Of a stretch of DNA of 64,000 nucleotides, positions 1 through 9,420 are shown piece by piece. Position numbers and translations under genes: made by a program. The notes beneath the pieces are model-generated. The model searched no databases, had not been told where the DNA came from, and worked only from the letters and a program-made list of their open reading frames with translations. This DNA is from Drosophila persimilis (Eukaryota > Arthropoda > Insecta > Diptera > Drosophilidae), in contig NW_020825313.1 of assembly GCF_003286085.1 (NCBI RefSeq), positions 3,968,001 through 4,032,000 on the forward strand, written 5' to 3'. How positions within the stretch are numbered: position 1 is the first letter of the stretch; the number at the start of each line of letters is the position of its first letter.

Positions 1-508
1 AATTACTTGTTTTGAAGCAAAACGACGGCAGAAATTACGTGATCCAAGAAGATCCAGACATCTTAGATGCAACAATTGTGTATTTAACATGTCTGACGAA
101 CTGTGAGTAACAGCATGCAAATTGAAAATTAAATTGCCAATATGCTTTCTCCTGGATATAAAGATAAACTGTAATTTTGAAATAAAAAATTAATTTGCTG
201 CACTTATATTTTAAAGTCCAAATTAAATGGGGTGGGAAACAGATGTTCTTGCCCAGATGTTCTGTTAACCGCATTTTACTCACAGTCTGAGCTGTTACAT
301 GCGCATTTGTGATGTTATACGCCAAAATTTATTTCTTTCCAACGTTTCGATAACCAAATCGGACTGCCTCAGCTGTTTGCACCAAAACGAAAATTGTTGT
401 TGACCTGGCCAATTTTTTCCGAAGCAAATTTGAGGTTGGTTAAAATAAAATTATTTATAAAGAAAGCACAAAATGAATTACCCTGATATAGGCGTCAGGT
501 TTATCTAT

Positions 509-876
509 TCATCTATTTTTTTCCTTTTTCCTTTCGTTTTGTTGTATAAAAAGCCGTTTACTTTTCATTTCGTCAACGAAAATGTTCTCGTTTTGAAAAC
601 AAAGAAATCTTGCAGAATGTGAAAACGGGAGCCCCAATTTATTTGATTTCAAAAGTAAATCGGTAGCCTGTGGGAGCGATGAATTGGAATGTGCTGGTTC
701 CTGGACGTGTTCCGACGTGAAGTTTGAGTCCACTTTCTAAAAGTTGTGTACCCGCCTGACAACACTTCGCAACTAAGAATGTCCGGTGTTAGCCAGGTCC
801 CGGTAAGCACAACAACATGCAAATGCAACACTATCTCAAAAAAGAATGTCGAGCTTACTGCGTAAGCCTCTAACAT
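509..876 (-). pseudogene. CR1/Jockey-type non-LTR endonuclease relic, array copy 1
   Basis: Translation of the minus strand gives a stretch like the apurinic-type endonuclease of CR1/Jockey LINEs, with a TGTWLTPDILSCEVL-type motif followed by GYTTFRK. This is the region between the ETWL motif and the start of the GGVLI segment in intact relatives. The frame is broken near 730, and a second frame (509-733) continues the similarity weakly. No RT is adjacent, so this is an orphan fragment. Family assignment rests on motif recognition only. Confidence 0.55.
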
Positions 877-879
877 TTT

Positions 880-2095
880 GGTATGTTAATAGCAGGAAAG
901 TTAGTTTTTTGATTGAGTGGAAAGATTTGATGGAAAGATTTTGATGGCACGTTGGGCTGATTTGGGAGGTTTATGGAGGGCCTATTCTTCTTCTTAACCT
1001 TAAACTCTTTAATTTAAAGACGCTTATCTTAAATGAGGCTATCTCCCTGGCATTGGAGAAATTAAACTTCTGCTACTGCAATGCAGACCATTACGTTTAG
1101 CGATAGCATCACCCACGAGGCCTTTTTCAGCAGGGGACACTTGGATGAGCGTTCTTAAAGAAAGCACAAGCCGACGCACGAAAAAATAATTCAATTACGT
1201 TTTTACACATTGTAAAAGGCATGCAATCGCGGTAAGAAAAGAGAACGAACGATAACGATATTTAGCCGATGGTTTTCAAATGCAACCCTAAAAAACAATA
1301 AATGGCAATACAAAATATTTCGGGCTTAGACATATTTCTAATCCTATTTTAAATTTAAAAATTTTCAAGGCCAAAAAAAGCCAAAAATACACCTGAAACA
1401 ATACAAAATGGAGGCAGTGGATACTGGTGGTTGTGAGTTTAATAAATATATTTATGTTATTTATTATTTGTTATATTGTAGTATTGTTATTTTAGTATTT
1501 TCTAGCCATATAAAAAAAAATACACGCATGTTGAAGTGGAGTGCGGGGATGGAACATTTTGGCATGAAAGATTAGGTAGAGGCGGCTCAAAGCTCGCTCG
1601 GAGCCCGTCACACTTAGGCCGGTTTCGGCCCGTTGCATAAAGACGAATAAAGCAGATATCGAGCTGAAACTTAATATATTTGATAAATCATTTGACCACG
1701 CCTACCACAATAGCCCATATATGACAAGAAGCGTATACGTGATCATAAAGAAAAGTTGTTAGAGATATAAATGTATGATATACATTTTTGTATGATTTCT
1801 ATGTAATAGTGGTAAATATAAAACAGGTTTTTGGATAAAGAATTATTATTTTGATTAAATTCTTCCCTAATGACAGGTATAATTTTTTTTTTTTTTTCTA
1901 CTATTTAAGTATTTCTAACAATTTATTGTTAATGTTCTGTGAGAAAACGCATCACTGCGCTGCACCTCTTTCTGCCAAGTTTGCAGAGCTCAGTGGTGCG
2001 CTTCCTATCTATTGTCGGCCATGTTTGCGAGTTATGTGACAACATGACGCTGATCGCCACCTATCGTATATTATTCGCTTGTATTGTTATTTTAT
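880..2095. other. AT-rich stretch without a recognisable gene, copy 1
   Basis: I see no supported gene. The stretch is AT-rich with short homopolymers, including a T run near 1885, and small ORFs without recognisable motifs. The same sequence recurs at 16276-17491 and 33217-34432, so none of it is unique to one copy. Confidence 0.6.
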
Positions 2096-2099
2096 GATT

Positions 2100-3517
2100 A
2101 GCTTACAGGTGGCCATTGGTATACGAATATCCTCCTTATGTTGGAGAGGGGGGATTTTAGTACCAGATCTGGCCAACTCGTCTGCTATACAGTTGCTCTC
2201 AATGAGCTGGTGGCCCGATTCATATAACGCTGATAGCAAATTGCTGAGCCATTTTGTAATGAAATCTGCGGCAGTCTGCCACGGTGGCCGAGTTCGAGGG
2301 AATCGCTTTTAGCTTTAGTCGCACTTAGCTTGGCTGTCACCATAAGTGTTTTTTCGAGTTGCCGTAACGGCAGCTGCATGAAGGCAGTTCAGAGCTTCCT
2401 TGATTGATATGACCTCTGCTTGGAAGAAACTACAGTGGTCAGGGAGCCTGAAGGAGTAACGTATGTCTAGCTGTTCGGAGTAGAGTCCTCCTTCGACTTT
2501 ATTGTCCAGCCTCGATCCGTCTATAAATATGTTTAGGGACCCCTCTGGGCCTGGAAGTCCCTCGAGCCAATCGTCTCTATGAAGGATGATTGTATTGATG
2601 GGAGAATCTGTGTACTCTATTGGAACTTGATAGTCCGTTTTTGCTGGGACAATGTTGCTGTTATTTAGTGTGGATGAGTGACCTATGTGCTGTGGTACCC
2701 ATATCTGCCCGCTCTTTTCCTGCAAGTTCAAGGCTTTGTAGGCATAAAATGGTATTGAGCGCACTATTTGGAGTACTGCGAAAAGCTCCAGTTCGCTGAA
2801 CTTTACCCATTGGACTATGCTTGGGTTCATGCCCCATTTTAAGCCAATCCCTTTTCTGCATGTGTAGAGCGCTGTCGTTGCCTTCATCACTCTATCTTTG
2901 ACACTAAATGTTTTGTCAATTAACAACCCTAAGTAATGGGCACTGTCGCTGAAGGAGAATAAGACTAGTTTCGTTTTCGAGCCAAGCTTTAATGTTATTA
3001 AGTCGCAGAGTGTTTGCGGGTATTTCCCCGCAGAATAGATAATTGCAACGTCGTCCGCGTATGCCGCTACTTTGCAGCACCTCGTCCGGACCTGGCGATT
3101 TAAACGGTTAGAATCTGTTTTACTGCCCAGCTGTTCTGTTTTTGACGGATGTATTCCATCGAAGCTACCGATCCTTCTTTAGGATGGTTGTATACCCGGG
3201 GAAATGAGTATATAATAGAATGTGTGGGGACTCCTCACTGGAGTTGGTCCACGTACCATCAAGAGGCCCTTTTTTTATTTTCTTTTTTGTATATTTCTGA
3301 TTTTATAGTCTACCCATTGTTTCTCCACAGTATCGCTTTTAGCTCTGTAGGAGAAAGTCCTGCAGATTTTACGAAGGATGCCTATTGATTTTGACCACCA
3401 GGGGGCCATCTTTTTACCCCTTGGTTTGTTTGGGGGAATGGTGCCGTGAAGGCTTTGTTGCATGCTTCCGTGAACCTTTTCACAAGACGATTTAGGTCGT
3501 TCATCTTGTCTGGGCAT
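2100..3517 (-). pseudogene. LOA/I-type non-LTR ORF2 relic (RT and RNase H), array copy 1
   Basis: Reading 3517 down to 2100 on the minus strand gives pieces of an ORF2 in the normal order. First comes a linker between endonuclease and RT (PPNKPRGKKMAPWWSKS, 3275-3470). Next is the RT catalytic YADDVAI motif near 3055-3075 with the following thumb region. An RNase H domain follows with the IFIDGSRLDNK motif near 2500-2530 and the FQAEVISIKEAL helix near 2400. Its end (ESNCIADELARSGT) lies near 2165-2210. Large parts of the RT are missing and several frameshifts are present. The layout matches the intact LOA element at 9318-14684, but the sequences are distant, so this is an older relative. Confidence 0.75.
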
Positions 3518-3846
3518 ATGACCCCCTTCCGCCCCCACAAAGGACAATCTGTGGCATCCACAGCTTAGAAGATACGGGAAAAACGCACAATCATAGAAAA
3601 TTACCATATCTACCAGGATGACGAATCTTGATCAGATCGGATTATTATTTTAGCCAAAAGTGACAAATCAATTTTCGGTCGATACGCAGAGCCCGACGAC
3701 ACGTTCGGACTGATTTTCTGTCGCTCTCGCATGCACTCTTTTTCAATGCTAGCGCCGTCTGCCCTAGGAGAGCGTTACTGACTAAGTCCCGGGTATAAAT
3801 GTAAAGTTGCGGTCGCAGCAGCAACTCACAACGTTCCCTCTCGTTA
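3518..3846 (+). mobile_element. Relic of the GTCY-microsatellite (mini-me-like) element, copy 1
   Basis: This piece resembles the right-hand third of the two elements at 55755-57998: the CCTTCCGCCC run, the CATATCTA tract, and an end with AACTCACAACGTTCC after a GGGTATAA motif. It is non-coding and 5' truncated. It abuts the LOA-like relic, and a spurious ORF spans the junction. Confidence 0.65.
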
Positions 3847-4003
3847 TATATTAGATTTGATCTATTTGCTTTTTTTGTTACATTTCTTATTTTTTACATC
3901 TCAGCCAATTAAAACTAAAATGGTAAACATTAGATAGAAATATTATCGATATAAAGCTTCGGCACTCTGAAGTAATCTTACTTATTCTTAGAATATTATT
4001 TTA

Positions 4004-4075
4004 TCAATTCGCTTCAAGCTCTTGCTTAAGCCGGTCGTGTTTTTCTTGCTCCTGAATTCTCTGCCTCTTGTTTAA
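4004..4075 (-). pseudogene. Possible terminal exon of an unidentified coiled-coil protein, copy 1
   Basis: The minus strand encodes a short, strongly charged segment ending at TGA (4006-4004), with the core KRQRIQEQEKHDRLKQELEA. The Lys/Gln/Glu-rich heptad-like pattern looks like the C-terminus of a real coiled-coil protein rather than a transposon domain. An AG that could serve as a 3' splice site lies near 4068, but its pyrimidine tract is poor. I do not recognise the parent gene. Chance coding potential is possible because the stretch is only 23 codons. Confidence 0.3.
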
Positions 4076-4079
4076 ATAT

Positions 4080-5131
4080 CATACAACATTGTTGTAATTT
4101 TGTTTTGGTATATTTGGACGTTGACATGCAATGACTGCATCTTTCAAGAGGCGTCGCAGTTACTGCACCGTCAAGTGGCCCGTGTGAAACCAGCAGAAGG
4201 CTGCTACGCGCGGATCCCAGGCAAAACGCAGCCCTCCTCCCGCCCAACCGACCAAGGGGCGCTGCCGCATGACGCGCGGTGCCTAGCCGAACCAAACGCC
4301 AACATGCAAGAAAGATAGCTATTAGACTAACATTCGAGGAAAAGTAGCACTAAACTTACTAAGAAACTAAGCATGCAATCAAACTTAAAATAAAATACCA
4401 CTACAGTTACTAATAAATAGAAAGGTGTGCAAGGATTAATAATTTAATAAGAGGAAGAGAATTAGTGTTGGATATAATATGGTAGAGGGAATTATAATCC
4501 GAGCATATGACCCTAAACGGTTCATGCAAGGAATAATTCGATCTACAAAGTGGAAGGAACAACGGTATAACATTTCTAGTCAGTCTAATAGGAAATATAT
4601 CATCGAATCTCTTTTATATTGATTATAATTTATGTTAATCACCAGTGTTTCGTTTGTAAACAAGTGTTTAATAAAAATATAATATCGCAGCGTAATAACC
4701 AGGGACCGTAAATAATCATTTTTTTTTTTTAATAAAAAAATCTCTTGCTTTTAATGGACCTAGAAAAACACTATTTACACCAAAATCTTTATTTTTGTAC
4801 AATCTCTGCATTGCCGCCATGATTTGTAAACTTTTGATTTTTTACGATTTTCTTCACAGATAATCATTATATTTGACAACTAATTAAACGTATTTCCGAC
4901 AACAAAACCAAAAATAACAAAACATTTTAATGTATTTTCAAAAAGAAAATTTTAGCACAGGGTGTAGCTTTGTGGTCCTTTGACAAGGATATGCGATAAT
5001 ATTGGCGAACATTCTAGCACAGAAGCTGTAAATTCCTGTTGAGTTTTATTTTAAGCGAAAAAAATAAAAATCATAGATAATCATTATTTTTGAGTTTTTT
5101 TTTTTTTATCAAGAATAATGATTAATTAATC
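4080..5131. other. AT-rich stretch without a supported gene, copy 1
   Basis: A GC-richer patch at 4140-4310 contains overlapping short ORFs on both strands without recognisable domains. The rest is AT-rich with poly-A/T runs near 4720 and 5095. Equivalent stretches are 19476-20527 and 36417-37468. Confidence 0.5.
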
Positions 5132-5258
5132 TAGGTTAGGTTAGGTTAAGGCGGTAGCCGGGAGGGGGGATGTAAGCCTCCCGCCCCGAGCTCACTTGGA
5201 CCTATAGAAGGTCCGTTGTGTTGCCGCGTGGGCATGTGCCCCATCTCGTTGCCTGAAC
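5132..5258 (-). mobile_element. 3' end of a LOA/R1-type LINE with a TTAGG-like tail, copy 1
   Basis: On the plus strand this begins with tandem TAGGT units (5132-5149) followed by a GC-rich 3' UTR. The intact LOA element at 9318 has the same kind of terminus: tandem GGTTA units, then a GC-rich UTR with a run of G and a GTRTGAACC-like patch. This supports reading it as the 3' terminus of a related minus-strand LINE or a derived short element. No coding part is attached. Confidence 0.55.
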
Positions 5259-5259
5259 C

Positions 5260-6199
5260 GTGAGAGCAGACTACTGCAGGATTAAGGGCAGTCCCATCCG
5301 GTGGCTTGGATGTACATCGAATCTTCTAGATTGGATTCTGTCCAATCTCTCTAACCGTAATCAACGTGTTTTTTTTTGTAATGTGTTGTCAAATATTGTT
5401 AATGTTACTTCAGGAGTGACACAGGGAAGTCATCTGGGCCCGCTTGTGTTTATTTTATTTGTGAATGACTTTACTCAAGTTACAACATACTCTACTACAC
5501 TAATGTATGCTGATGATGTTAAAATCTGTCTGCCTTACTCTGATTGGTACTTGCACACACGCCTTCAACTGGATCTAGGTGAACTACTCTTGTGGAGCAT
5601 GTTAAACTAATCTTCGTTTTCTGAACCTTTCTAAATTCAAACTTATTACATTTTACCGTCATGCTCCACATTTTGTCTCATATGTTTTAGGAAATCTCGT
5701 CCGTGAGCGAATTTCGAGTTCAAATGACCTCGGAGTCCTTTTTGATCATAAGATGTGTTTTAACACCCATATAGCTGCAACTGTAAATAAAGCTAAGGGT
5801 GTTTTAGCGTTCATCAAGCGTTGGTCCAAGGAGTTTGACGACCCGTACGTAACGAAACAACTGTATATATCATTAGTACGTCCGATATTGGAGTATTGTT
5901 TCTGTGTGTGGAGCCCGCAGTATAAAGAGCAGCAGGTTGTTATTGAATCTGTGCAAAAGCAATTTTTAATTTTTGCCCCTCGTAACTTTCACTGGGACTC
6001 GGGTAGAATCTTGCCACCCTACCGGGGTAGACTAAATCTAATTGACCTGTCGTCGTTGCACCATCGCAGAATATGTTATGGGGTAATGTTCGTGCACAAG
6101 CTCATTCTTGGGATTGTTGACTCCAAAAGAGTCAGATTGACTTGGCCGTTCCATCTAGACCTACCCGTACTTTTGGCTAATCCGCTTACCGATATGTAG
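5260..6199 (+). pseudogene. CR1-type non-LTR reverse transcriptase relic, copy 1
   Basis: Two plus-strand frames carry the second half of a LINE RT. The first (5260-5610) has VTSGVTQGSHLGPLVFILF followed by the catalytic MYADDVKI motif. The second (5753-6199) has the thumb region with LYISLVRPILEYCFCVWSPQ and ESVQKQFLIFA, typical of CR1/Jockey-group elements. They are separated by a frame change between about 5608 and 5700. Endonuclease and N-terminal RT are missing. The 3' UTR and tail run directly into the Graf-like intron at about 6200-6420. Confidence 0.75.
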
Positions 6200-6422
6200 G
6201 TCTAATTATGCCCGACATTAACCCTTTAGGGTTATAGGCCATAACTATAACTCCCTCTGTCATACCTCATCCCCTGAACAATCCCTTAAGCTAATAGCAT
6301 GCAATATTTATAATCACCCAAAATTTAACAAACTTTTAACTTCTCTTCTTTCCTCCTTTTGTAATTAAGTACCATTATTAGCAGATAATTGTTAGCTAAC
6401 TAAATAAATCAAATATTTTTAG

Positions 6423-6658
6423 ACGCGTGCGGACACTATATGCTTGCATGGGAGAAAGCGAAGGGGAACTATCCTTTGAGCCGAATCAAATAATAACTAA
6501 TGGTAAGCGGCAGTATTGTCGCAAAGAACCTATTTTGACTTCTTTTTTGATTTTCAGTGCGCTTTTCACATGAGCCTGGATGGTTGCAGGGTACACTGAA
6601 CGGTAAGACAGGACTCATTCCGGAGAACTATGTGGAACATTTGAAGCCATACAATTAA
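6423..6658 (+). CDS. Graf: Last two coding exons of a Graf-like RhoGAP (C-terminal SH3 domain), copy 1
   Basis: A 3' splice site (ATTTTTAG) precedes exon 6423-6502. A GTAAGC donor starts a 55-bp intron (6503-6557) that ends in TTTTCAG, and the final exon runs 6558-6658 to TAA. Joined in frame this gives 59 codons covering nearly a whole SH3 domain: ALY-type start (RTLYACMGESEGELSF), the NGKTGLIPENYVEHL end, and the conserved W in EPGWLQGTLNGK. The EPGWLxGTLNGKTGLIPENYVE block is characteristic of the C-terminal SH3 of GRAF/ARHGAP26-type proteins (BAR-PH-RhoGAP-SH3), which act in endocytosis and Rho regulation. No BAR, PH or RhoGAP exons are in the window, so this is a 3' gene fragment or the end of a gene whose other exons lie outside. 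The frame and splice sites are intact. Gene identity is from motif memory, not a search. Confidence 0.8.
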
Positions 6659-7480
6659 ATCATGTGATTATAGCGATTCTTCTGCTTTTAACGTATGTCT
6701 GTAAGAAACGCTATGATTATATTGATTTCCGCATCTGCCGATGATAAAGTAGAAGTAGGATGAAATTCAACAACAAAAATATATTGCTTGTACACAAATT
6801 TTTTGTATCTATACGTTTTTAACTATCAGCAAAGATTTACTGACTTACTGCTTTACGCTTCCATTTGTTGCTTAATTGTAATAAAATAATTGTAACAAAT
6901 TTACAAAAAATGTATGTCTATAAATATTACAACATTTTACGGCTTATAAAATATTAAAACTACGAGAATAAAAAAGGGGCTAAAAAGGGTAAAATGTTCG
7001 ACCATGTTATGTAAACCACAGAACTATTTATTAAATCCAGACGTATCCGAAATTTGTAAAAATAGTATAAGATTCACTGTGGAATGAATTTATCAGCATA
7101 TCAAATATACCAAAAAATATAAAGCCAATACGCATTTTTACCCTGCATGACTCTTGTACTATACCCACCAGAATATACAAAAAATATAAGGTTAAAACAA
7201 GGAACACATTAAAGGACGCGGATTAGCTTCCATACACACAATGAAAAATAATGATATGCTGAATCAAAATATATACACATACATACACACCATGAAAACT
7301 TATAATATACTGAATCAAAATATGTTTGTTAACATGTTGCCAAAAATAAGTGTGTTTATATCAAAATTATATATGATTTACCTATGAATCTAGAATAAAT
7401 GACAACTAAGCTTCTTTTGTAAATGAGCCTTTGTACTTTCAGTTATTAGCATGTCTGAAATTAAAAAAAAATAAAGCCTA
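6659..7480 (+). other. Probable Graf-like 3' UTR and AT-rich flank, copy 1
   Basis: This follows the SH3 stop codon directly. It is AT-rich with candidate polyadenylation signals (AATAAA near 6881 and 6967) and no ORF with recognisable domains. It is kept nearly unchanged in copy 2 and is partly retained, more diverged, in copy 3 from 38589. Confidence 0.5.
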
Positions 7481-7559
7481 ATATACAGAATCTTTTACGT
7501 GATATTATTGATTATATCTTTTACAGTGATATTTATTGGGCCACTGTGCCAGACGACGG

Positions 7560-8030
7560 ATGCTGTCGATGACGATCTGTGTAGACGATCTGCTATGCAG
7601 ACGAGCCTCCCTCGCGGCTCTTGGGATGCAGAGATTAAGAGCGTAGGGAGAAGCAAACAATCAATAACAATAACAACAAGCTGCGCTAGGTTCAAAGATC
7701 TGTTCTCTGTAATGCTTTTTGTCCTGCAATGGACAGGCGCTTAGCCGAACATACTCACCCCTGTTGAAAAGCACTGTGGCTATCTAGTTGTCCAGGGGAC
7801 GCCTTCAGCGCAGCTACTCCGGACACTATGAGAGATCAAAAACTGAAACTTCCGTTTCTTTCTTCTCTAGCTCAGACTGTTGCGCTAGACTAGAAGTAAT
7901 AAGATGCACTTGCGATCCAGAACCGAGCAGGGAAGAAAGAATCGAGCAAGGAATAAATGTAGAAGGCGGATCGAGACGTAATTATCCGAAGAAGAGGACG
8001 GTATTGTAGAATAACTCAAACTCCGTCGAA
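7560..8030 (-). pseudogene. BEL/Pao relic: integrase C-terminus fused to protease fragment, copy 1
   Basis: Minus-strand translation near 7830-7740 gives the end of a BEL-type integrase (a short KTSSGT-like segment and terminal GV/MFG pattern comparable with 45900-45990). Near 7950-7860 it gives a protease-like GSGSQVHLITSSLA segment, comparable with the LLDSGSQLHLITSRF motif of the BEL element at 49500. The two pieces are in the wrong relative order for one intact element, so this is a rearranged remnant. The plus-strand ORF 7499-7744 with a signal-peptide-like start is probably fortuitous. Confidence 0.55.
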
Positions 8031-8616
8031 ATAAGATTTGCAGGTGGTCTCCAATGTAGTGAAATATCCGAAACTCAAAGTTAAGTTTTTTTATTTTCTA
8101 TGGCTCAATTTGGACCGACTTGACCGCGGGTCTGCTTGACTTAACCGGAACTTATCTTTCCGCTGCTGGCTAGATTTCATCAGACCTTTTTTCGGTGCTC
8201 ACGATTCTCGCTTCGGGTGTCGCTTTCCTCGGCTGCATCTTCGTTTCGATGGCGTACGTGCCTGGACCACTATTTGGGGATGCGTCGGCTTTGATGAAAG
8301 GCGACTGCTGCTGGTGATCGGTGTTGCATTACATGAGGGAGTTAGGAGTGTGAGCGCGGATTAGTCCTCAAGTGTGGCGTTATTCTAGGAAATCGATCTC
8401 TTGACAGTTGCGTGATTTTGGAGTGGATGATTCAATGGGGTCTATTGTTTATAATTGGTGACACTAGCTTGGAGTGTGGGAAGAATCATTTGTTTATTCT
8501 AGGCGGTGTCCTGTTACTTGCGATTAGGGTGGGTGAATAGGACGTAAACATAATGTGCATGTGAAGTGGGGAATTATGGATATGTCACTCACCCAACGTT
8601 TGTTAATAGTCTGTCC
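8031..8616. other. Non-coding stretch downstream of the env relic, copy 1
   Basis: No supported gene. It lies 3' of the env stop codon on the minus strand and may hold the 3' UTR/LTR remains of the same errantivirus-like element, but I could not find a matching second LTR. Copy 2 counterpart: 23414-23999. Confidence 0.35.
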
Positions 8617-8845
8617 CTAGGCGTTTACCTTCGAGTACAGTGACGGGGTGTCAAGTATAATAGTTGAGGTTGGTCCTTCTTCCTCTTCTATTGTTGGGTT
8701 CATGCATTTGACAGTGAATTTCTTAGAAGTTTTCTTAAATTTGATGGCTACATAGCTTAGTAGTCCTATTATAATTATAACAATTGATATTAGTAAACTT
8801 ATTTGTAATAGATTACTATCAGGCAGGCTCCGTTTTTCACTTACT
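8617..8845 (-). pseudogene. C-terminal fragment of an errantivirus-type env protein, copy 1
   Basis: The minus strand carries an open stretch of about 75 codons ending at TAG (8619-8617). It contains one strongly hydrophobic segment of about 22 residues (near 8745-8815) followed by a basic stop-transfer patch and an acidic cytoplasmic tail. That layout fits the membrane anchor and tail of an env gene from a gypsy-type insect endogenous retrovirus. The ectodomain, the fusion region, gag and pol are not attached, so it is a dead fragment. Other single-pass membrane proteins remain possible. Confidence 0.45.
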
Positions 8846-9124
8846 TTTGCGGACTTCGTTTTCTGCCAAAACGTTTAGTTTTCGATTTAAGGTGCTCCAG
8901 TTATCACATATTTTTGCTATGTTTAATTTTTAATCGTTTCTGGCAAACAAAAACAGCTGACCTGACTGCTTTGTAACAGGCTCTGCACACTGAGCCCATC
9001 CCGGGGGAATGGTGGGAGTTTTTGACAGATGTGCAACTTCGATTCACACTGGCACCATCCGTCAAAAACAGCTGATGCCAATACAGTACATTTGAGAGGA
9101 AGATTTATACATTTTTTTCTTATA

Positions 9125-9193
9125 ATGGATGATGAAGATGTAGCAATTATTTCGGCCGTGTTTCAACAGCAAGATATGCGAACAGCCCGATAG
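9125..9193 (+). pseudogene. N-terminal stub of a transposon ORF, copy 1
   Basis: The ATG at 9125 opens a 22-codon frame beginning MDDEDVAIISAVFQQQ and ending at TAG. It looks like the conserved N-terminus of a transposase or accessory protein whose remainder was lost by frameshift and deletion. Function cannot be assigned from this stub. Confidence 0.35.
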
Positions 9194-9317
9194 CAGCACC
9201 AGTTCTGGTAATTTTAATCAGTCAGCAGAACAGATACGATCTGCAATCGCAAAATATTGTTTAGACCATAATGCAAATTATAAACTTATTTATTTATATT
9301 TCTCAGCACTTCCAATA

Positions 9318-9333
9318 GGTTAGGTTAGGTTAA
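9318..9333 (-). repeat. 3' tail of the LOA element with TTAGG-like repeats
   Basis: The plus strand reads GGTTAGGTTAGGTTAA immediately next to the target duplication, so the element RNA ends in TTAACCTAACCTAACC. It replaces a poly(A) tail and probably marks the site where target-primed reverse transcription starts. The repeat unit equals the common insect telomere repeat (TTAGG)n. Confidence 0.85.
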
Positions 9334-9420
9334 CCCGGACGGCCCTCAGCGGGGCCACGCATAGGCCAATATGGCCCTTAGTTATCCGGATGGGGGGGTG
9401 TATGAACCGTCGCGGGAGTG

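Noticed and set aside
35..325. Minus-strand ORF of 96 codons, present in copies 1 and 2
   Set aside because: It is AT-rich, has no domain, and is broken in copy 3 by a 14-bp difference. There is no sign of coding constraint.
3275..3607. Minus-strand ORF of 110 codons as a single gene
   Set aside because: Its first half is the non-coding GTCY-element relic and only its second half is LINE linker sequence, so it spans an insertion junction.
7499..7744. Plus-strand ORF with a hydrophobic, signal-peptide-like start
   Set aside because: The stretch is better explained on the minus strand as BEL integrase and protease remains.
9318..9333. TTAGG units considered as a real telomere or interstitial telomeric tract
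   Set aside because: Only about three units are present, and they sit exactly between a LINE 3' UTR and its target duplication.
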